A stretch of 23,592 nucleotides of DNA from JAJISG01 sp964347325 (GTDB lineage: Archaea > Thermoplasmatota > Thermoplasmata > RBG-16-68-12 > JAJISG01): NCBI GenBank assembly GCA_964347325.1, contig CAYFYA010000023.1, positions 1-23,592 on the forward strand. Direction: 5' to 3'. Every line of letters begins with the position of its first letter. Positions within the stretch are counted from its first letter, which is position 1. A program made the position numbers and the translations under genes. The notes below the pieces were generated by a model that made no database searches, had not been told where the DNA came from, and was given only the letters and a program-made list of their open reading frames with translations. This document shows positions 20,662 to 23,592 of this stretch, piece after piece.

Positions 20662-21297
20662 TCAGGCCGCCTTAAAGGATGCGCCCAGGGTCTCATCCTC
20701 CTGGGGAATGGATATCTGGCCTGGGCTCGGCCAACCGTGTAGGTGGATTAGGGTGAAGAGGGTGCCGAATATCGGGACGAAGATGAGGCTACTGATGAGG
20801 TGTAGGAGCATGAAGGGCATCAGGTTGACCAGGGCGTCCATGAGCGTCCATCCCATGAGGGGCTGGTACATGAAGTACCATCCGCCGAGGGTGGTCCACA
20901 GGTCGTAGGCAATGGTGGCGGGGATGCTCACGGCCGTGACGATGGCCACGCTCCTCACGACCTTCAGCACCCTGCGGCGGGACATACGCCCGATGAGGGA
21001 GACGAAGACAAATCCGGACCAGGTGAAGGCAGTCAGGCCCAGTATCGCTTCCGCCCGATACTGGCCTCCCACCAGGCCGCCGTAGATGATGACGTCGGAG
21101 ACCCCCATGATGGCCAGGGGGACGATGATCATATAGGCGCCCCCCAGGAAGTAACCCGCCAGAATGGAGACCGCCATTACAGTCTCGATGTTCGGGGCAT
21201 CGAAGAGCAGGAGGCGCCCGACGATACCGATGATTATGAAGGCCGCCGCTACGGCGTTCTTCTCCCTCGTCATCTTGAAGGGAGAGCTAAGCTTCAT
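20662..21297 (-). CDS. multi-pass membrane protein, DUF6580/ECF-S-like
   Basis: The 211-aa protein starts at ATG 21297, overlapping the DUF4430 gene by 11 bp (a GTG at 21303 is also possible). It has about five or six membrane segments: AVAAAFIIIGIVGRLLLF, VMAVSILAGYFLG, AYMIIVPLAIMGVSDVIIYG, EAILGLTAFTWSGFVFVSLIG, AIVTAVSIPATIAYDLW and LMPFMLLHLISSLIFVPIFG. The motif 'APNIETVMAVSILAGYFLGG' with 'PLAIMGVSDVIIYG' and 'YDLWTTLGGWY' resembles DUF6580, and the size resembles ECF S components. It is the last gene of the DUF4430/propeller operon. Its last codons carry the TATA box of tRNA-Leu. Confidence 0.82.
   Translation of the reverse strand: MKLSSPFKMTREKNAVAAAFIIIGIVGRLLLFDAPNIETVMAVSILAGYFLGGAYMIIVPLAIMGVSDVIIYGGLVGGQYRAEAILGLTAFTWSGFVFVSLIGRMSRRRVLKVVRSVAIVTAVSIPATIAYDLWTTLGGWYFMYQPLMGWTLMDALVNLMPFMLLHLISSLIFVPIFGTLFTLIHLHGWPSPGQISIPQEDETLGASFKAA
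20670..20678 (-). promoter_or_regulatory. TATA box of tRNA-Leu inside the end of the membrane-protein gene
   Basis: CCTTTAAGG is centred 27 nt upstream of the first tRNA nucleotide (20647) and encodes the Phe-Lys near the C-terminus of the membrane protein. The tRNA begins 14 nt after that gene's stop. Confidence 0.6.
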
Positions 21298-21736
21298 GGC
21301 CACCCCCCTCGGGTGGGTAGGTTGTGAACATCCACACCACGTGATCCCCTACCTCAAGGATGTAACGATCGGCTGCCACGTTGGCGTATTTTCCATTGAC
21401 CCAATACTGCCAGTAGAGGCCACCCTGACCATCGTGCAGCCCCTTGATGGAGTCCACCTTCGCTGCACCTAGAGACTCCCAATCCGTCCACTCCACCGCG
21501 AACCCCTCAGACTCAGCCGCCTCCAGGAGAAATGCCAATACAGTTCTGTTCGTCGTCTCCGCGGCGTATGTCAGGTTCCAGCCTGGGGCCTCGATGTCCA
21601 GGCTCACGGAGACAGGACCCGTTGGGGCGGCGACGGGAGGGAAGAAGCCAAGGAGGAACCAGAGGCCAGAGATGGCGCCCGCGATGACGATGGTCAACAG
21701 AACCGCTGCCTGCCACTCCTTGCGAGGCCAGTTCAC
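21287..21736 (-). CDS. membrane-anchored DUF4430 (transcobalamin C-terminal-like) protein
   Basis: The 149-aa protein begins at GTG 21736, overlapping the propeller gene stop (GTGA). Residues 8-34 are one N-terminal membrane anchor (QAAVLLTIVIAGAISGLWFL). The remaining exported domain has VSVSLDIEAPGWNLTYAAET, NRTVLAFLLEAAESEGF, AKVDSIKGLHDGQGGLYWQY, WVNGKYANVAADRYILEVGD and HVVWMFTTYPP. This is the DUF4430 pattern ('v-x-s-I-x-G ... Y-W-x-y-x-v-N-G-x ... ad-x-y-x-l-x-x-G-D-x-v-x-w-x-y') shared with the beta domain of transcobalamin/intrinsic factor. It is likely to sit outside the membrane and bind a ligand. Ligand is unknown; cobalamin is the obvious hypothesis. Confidence 0.85.
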   Translation of the reverse strand: MNWPRKEWQAAVLLTIVIAGAISGLWFLLGFFPPVAAPTGPVSVSLDIEAPGWNLTYAAETTNRTVLAFLLEAAESEGFAVEWTDWESLGAAKVDSIKGLHDGQGGLYWQYWVNGKYANVAADRYILEVGDHVVWMFTTYPPEGGGHEA

Positions 21737-23409
21737 GACTTACGCCTCCAGAGAAGGACAGCGACCCCTATGATGACGGCCGCCGCTCCCACACCTACTA
21801 GGGTGTAGACAAGCACCATGTCGAGAGTGGAGTCCGGAGAACCTTCTCCGAGGGCGAAGAGGAAGCCGCCGTCAGAGGGAATGAGAACAACCCCATCCAT
21901 AACCACGGGAGTAGCCAGGATGTGTTGGGAGGGCTGTGGTGTGAAACTCCAGACCACTGAGCCGTCCATTACATCGAGGGCGTAGACCGTTCCTTCCCAA
22001 ACGTTGGTTGCCACGAGGACGAGGTCAGCAGTGAGGGTGACGGAACCCTGTACTGGCCCGTTTGTGGTGAATTCCCACAACTTCCCCAGACCCTTGTCGA
22101 AGGCCACGACCCTCCCTTCCGGCGCCGTGAGGCTGCCGCTGGCCGCATAGATGAGATCGCCGCGGACGGCGGGTGAGGACGTGCTCGGGCCGATTTCTTC
22201 CTTGAAGGCCATGGATCCTTCAACGGTCACTCCATAGAGGTACCCGTCTCGCGATGTGAAGTAGACCGTCCCCTCCGCCACTGCAGGCGATGAGGCAACT
22301 GGCCCGTCCGTCTCAAAGAACCAACGCACAGTCCCATCGCTGATGTTCACGCTAAGAAGACCGTAGGGAGGGCTCCAGTGGCTCCCCCCTCCAGCCGGCC
22401 AATCAGGAGTTGGATCATAGTGACCCATGACACCGATGTAAACAGATGCGGCATGGAGCGCCGGAGAGGACATGTGGATGGAGCCTGTCTCCGCACTCCA
22501 CACGACGGCGCCGCTGGTGACGTTCACGGAATAGAGGTGTCCTTGGCCTCCAGACTCGTTGAACGTACCGACGTACACCCTGTTGGCGTGTACCTTGGGT
22601 GAGGAGGCTATCCCCGTGAACTGGGCTCCGTCCTGGAGCAAGGTGCTCCAAATGATGTCTCCTGTCCCGCCATCCAGCCGATAGAGACTCCCATCCCTGG
22701 AGCCGACGATGAGGTCTCCTCCCAGCAATGACGGTGTGGAGAGGCCCGCAGCTGCATCCGCCCGCCACAAAAGTTCGCGGGAGTCCATATCGATGGCATG
22801 GGTCCCGTTCCAGGTCACCTGGTAGATAATGCCATTGGCTCCAATGGGGCTCGCCCCGATTTCGTGGCCCCCGAAGTCAAACCTCCAGGCGAGAGCTGGG
22901 ATTTCTGGCGGGGAGGCTGGCGTGAAGCCAGTGTTCGCTCTATCGCCACGGAAACTCGTCGCGGGGTACGGGTGGGAGGGCGTTGCTTGGGGGACTGTCT
23001 CCGGCCAGGATTCCGTCAGAAACCAGCCGATGATGTCGCCAGTTTCAAGATGCAGATCTGAGGCACCCACCGGAGCGAGGACCCACGCGACATTGGACTC
23101 ATCCCAGCGGAGGAAGTGCCACCAGATGGGAAACACCGGATTGCGGTCCCCAATGTCGGCCACAAAGGCCCCGAAGGAGAACCATTGAACCTCGACAGTC
23201 AGACCGAGGAGCTGCGCCGCCCTCTCCGTGGCGAGGATGGCTGTTCGATTGTCCGTCAGGCCGACATCTTGCCAAAGTACAGTGCCCTCGCCGAAGTCGA
23301 ACATCACTTGGACATTGGCGACGTCTCCCTCGACCTGGCCTGAGATTGCCGGAAGGGCCTGGAGCAACACGAAAAGGCCGATAGCTACGCCCGCCAAGTT
23401 CCGCTTCAA
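21733..23409 (-). CDS. secreted, C-terminally anchored PQQ-type beta-propeller with N-terminal DUF4430-like domain
   Basis: Start is TTG 23409, because a GAGGG ribosome binding site precedes it and it yields a clean signal peptide (MKRNLAGVAIGLFVLLQALP, then AISG); the open frame to 23490 crosses a TATA box. The 558-aa product has a DUF4430-like domain at about 30-145 (NRTAILATERAAQLLGLTVE, PIWWHFLRWDESNVAW, LHLETGDIIGWFLTESWP). This is followed by at least seven PQQ-enzyme-like repeats ('G-x-x-Y-x-l-d-x-x-x-G-x-x-x-W'), for example GSLYRLDGGTGDIIWSTLL, GHLYSVNVTSGAVVWSAE, GTVYALDVMDGSVVWSF. A C-terminal membrane helix (VLVYTLVGVGAAAVIIGVAV) ends in RRKS. It is anchored with the propeller outside. 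First gene of the operon. Confidence 0.85.
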   Translation of the reverse strand: MKRNLAGVAIGLFVLLQALPAISGQVEGDVANVQVMFDFGEGTVLWQDVGLTDNRTAILATERAAQLLGLTVEVQWFSFGAFVADIGDRNPVFPIWWHFLRWDESNVAWVLAPVGASDLHLETGDIIGWFLTESWPETVPQATPSHPYPATSFRGDRANTGFTPASPPEIPALAWRFDFGGHEIGASPIGANGIIYQVTWNGTHAIDMDSRELLWRADAAAGLSTPSLLGGDLIVGSRDGSLYRLDGGTGDIIWSTLLQDGAQFTGIASSPKVHANRVYVGTFNESGGQGHLYSVNVTSGAVVWSAETGSIHMSSPALHAASVYIGVMGHYDPTPDWPAGGGSHWSPPYGLLSVNISDGTVRWFFETDGPVASSPAVAEGTVYFTSRDGYLYGVTVEGSMAFKEEIGPSTSSPAVRGDLIYAASGSLTAPEGRVVAFDKGLGKLWEFTTNGPVQGSVTLTADLVLVATNVWEGTVYALDVMDGSVVWSFTPQPSQHILATPVVMDGVVLIPSDGGFLFALGEGSPDSTLDMVLVYTLVGVGAAAVIIGVAVLLWRRKS

Positions 23410-23429
23410 GAAACCCTCTTTCCAGTGCA

Positions 23430-23462
23430 GTTTAAAAAAGTCAAATTCACTTGAATATATGA
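23430..23462 (-). promoter_or_regulatory. promoter of the propeller/DUF4430 operon
   Basis: TCATATATTC (23453-23462 on the minus strand) is a TATA-like site placed about 48 nt before the TTG start, leaving a leader of about 22 nt that carries the GAGGG ribosome binding site (23414-23418). A second AT-rich tract (CTTTTTTAAAC, 23431-23440) lies near the predicted start. Confidence 0.5.
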
Positions 23463-23540
23463 GCCTTTGGGTCTGAGATAACAGCCCCAACGTCGACGGG
23501 ATTTATCTAGCTGGATCGAGAGAATCCCTGCTGAGAGGGA

Positions 23541-23592
23541 TGGGCCCGCCCAGATTTGAACTGGAGTCGCCAGCACCCCAAGCTGGAAGGAT
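23541..23592 (-). tRNA. tRNA-Pro(GGG), 5' end beyond the window
   Basis: The minus strand has anticodon stem CCAGC/GCTGG with loop TTGGGGT (anticodon GGG), T-arm TCCAG/CTGGG with loop TTCAAAT, acceptor 3' strand CGGGCCC and discriminator A; CCA is not encoded. No intron is seen from the anticodon loop onward. The 5' acceptor strand and D-arm lie outside the window. It is upstream of the propeller operon, in the same direction. Confidence 0.93.

Noticed and set aside
1..23592. CRISPR array, insertion sequence or integrase
   Set aside because: No regularly spaced repeats, transposase motifs or terminal inverted repeats were seen; the damaged genes look like isolated decay.

Overview
The window looks like archaeal (euryarchaeal, probably Thermoplasmatota) chromosome of moderately high GC. 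The evidence is the gene content and signals: an Lsm/Sm protein and ribosomal protein L37e beside purF, coenzyme F420 biosynthesis genes, ferredoxin-dependent 2-oxoacid oxidoreductases, an archaeal-type thiolase/DUF35 pair, TATA boxes about 25 nt upstream of leaderless starts, and a tRNA-Leu with a bulge-helix-bulge intron. The exact lineage is inference. There is no CRISPR array, intact insertion sequence or rRNA.

Layout. 1-1050: tRNA-Ala(GGC), a small hypothetical protein, and a divergent small tail-anchored ORF that appears frameshifted. 1063-3432 (minus): the operon lsm - rpl37e (TTG start) - purF - PH-like hypothetical. 3558-6533 (plus): a thiolase-like protein whose nucleophilic Cys is Ser, its DUF35 partner, then a class III aminotransferase. 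6644-9800 (minus): a complete ECF vitamin transporter (S, A, A, T), preceded by a small ribbon-helix-helix-like regulator at 9906-10100. 10208-14144 (minus): a five-gene 2-oxoacid oxidoreductase operon (alpha, beta, gamma, an FrhB-like F420/flavin subunit, and a two-cluster ferredoxin). 14272-14612: broken pieces of a luciferase-like (F420-type) oxidoreductase lying in opposite orientations.

14745-17722: a zinc-ribbon protein diverging from an alcohol dehydrogenase, then an HpaB-family N-terminal remnant and a CaiB/BaiF CoA-transferase. 17733-19841 (minus): cofC - cofE - a free-standing E2 acyltransferase catalytic domain. 20042-20497: a LMW-phosphatase/ArsC-fold protein lacking its catalytic Cys and Asp. 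20514-20647: tRNA-Leu(UAA) with two introns, one in the anticodon loop and one in the T-loop. 20662-23409 (minus): a three-gene cell-surface operon (DUF4430 plus PQQ-type beta-propeller; small DUF4430 protein; DUF6580/ECF-S-like membrane protein). 23541-end: a partial tRNA-Pro(GGG).

Coenzyme F420 recurs through the window: cofC and cofE make it, the FrhB-like subunit suggests that oxidation of a 2-oxoacid is coupled to F420, and a degraded luciferase-like gene is a lost F420 or flavin user. Two membrane systems look like micronutrient uptake: the ECF transporter, and the DUF4430/propeller/S-like operon, which is the strongest candidate for an uncharacterised system. The double-intron tRNA-Leu is the clearest unusual structure read directly from sequence.
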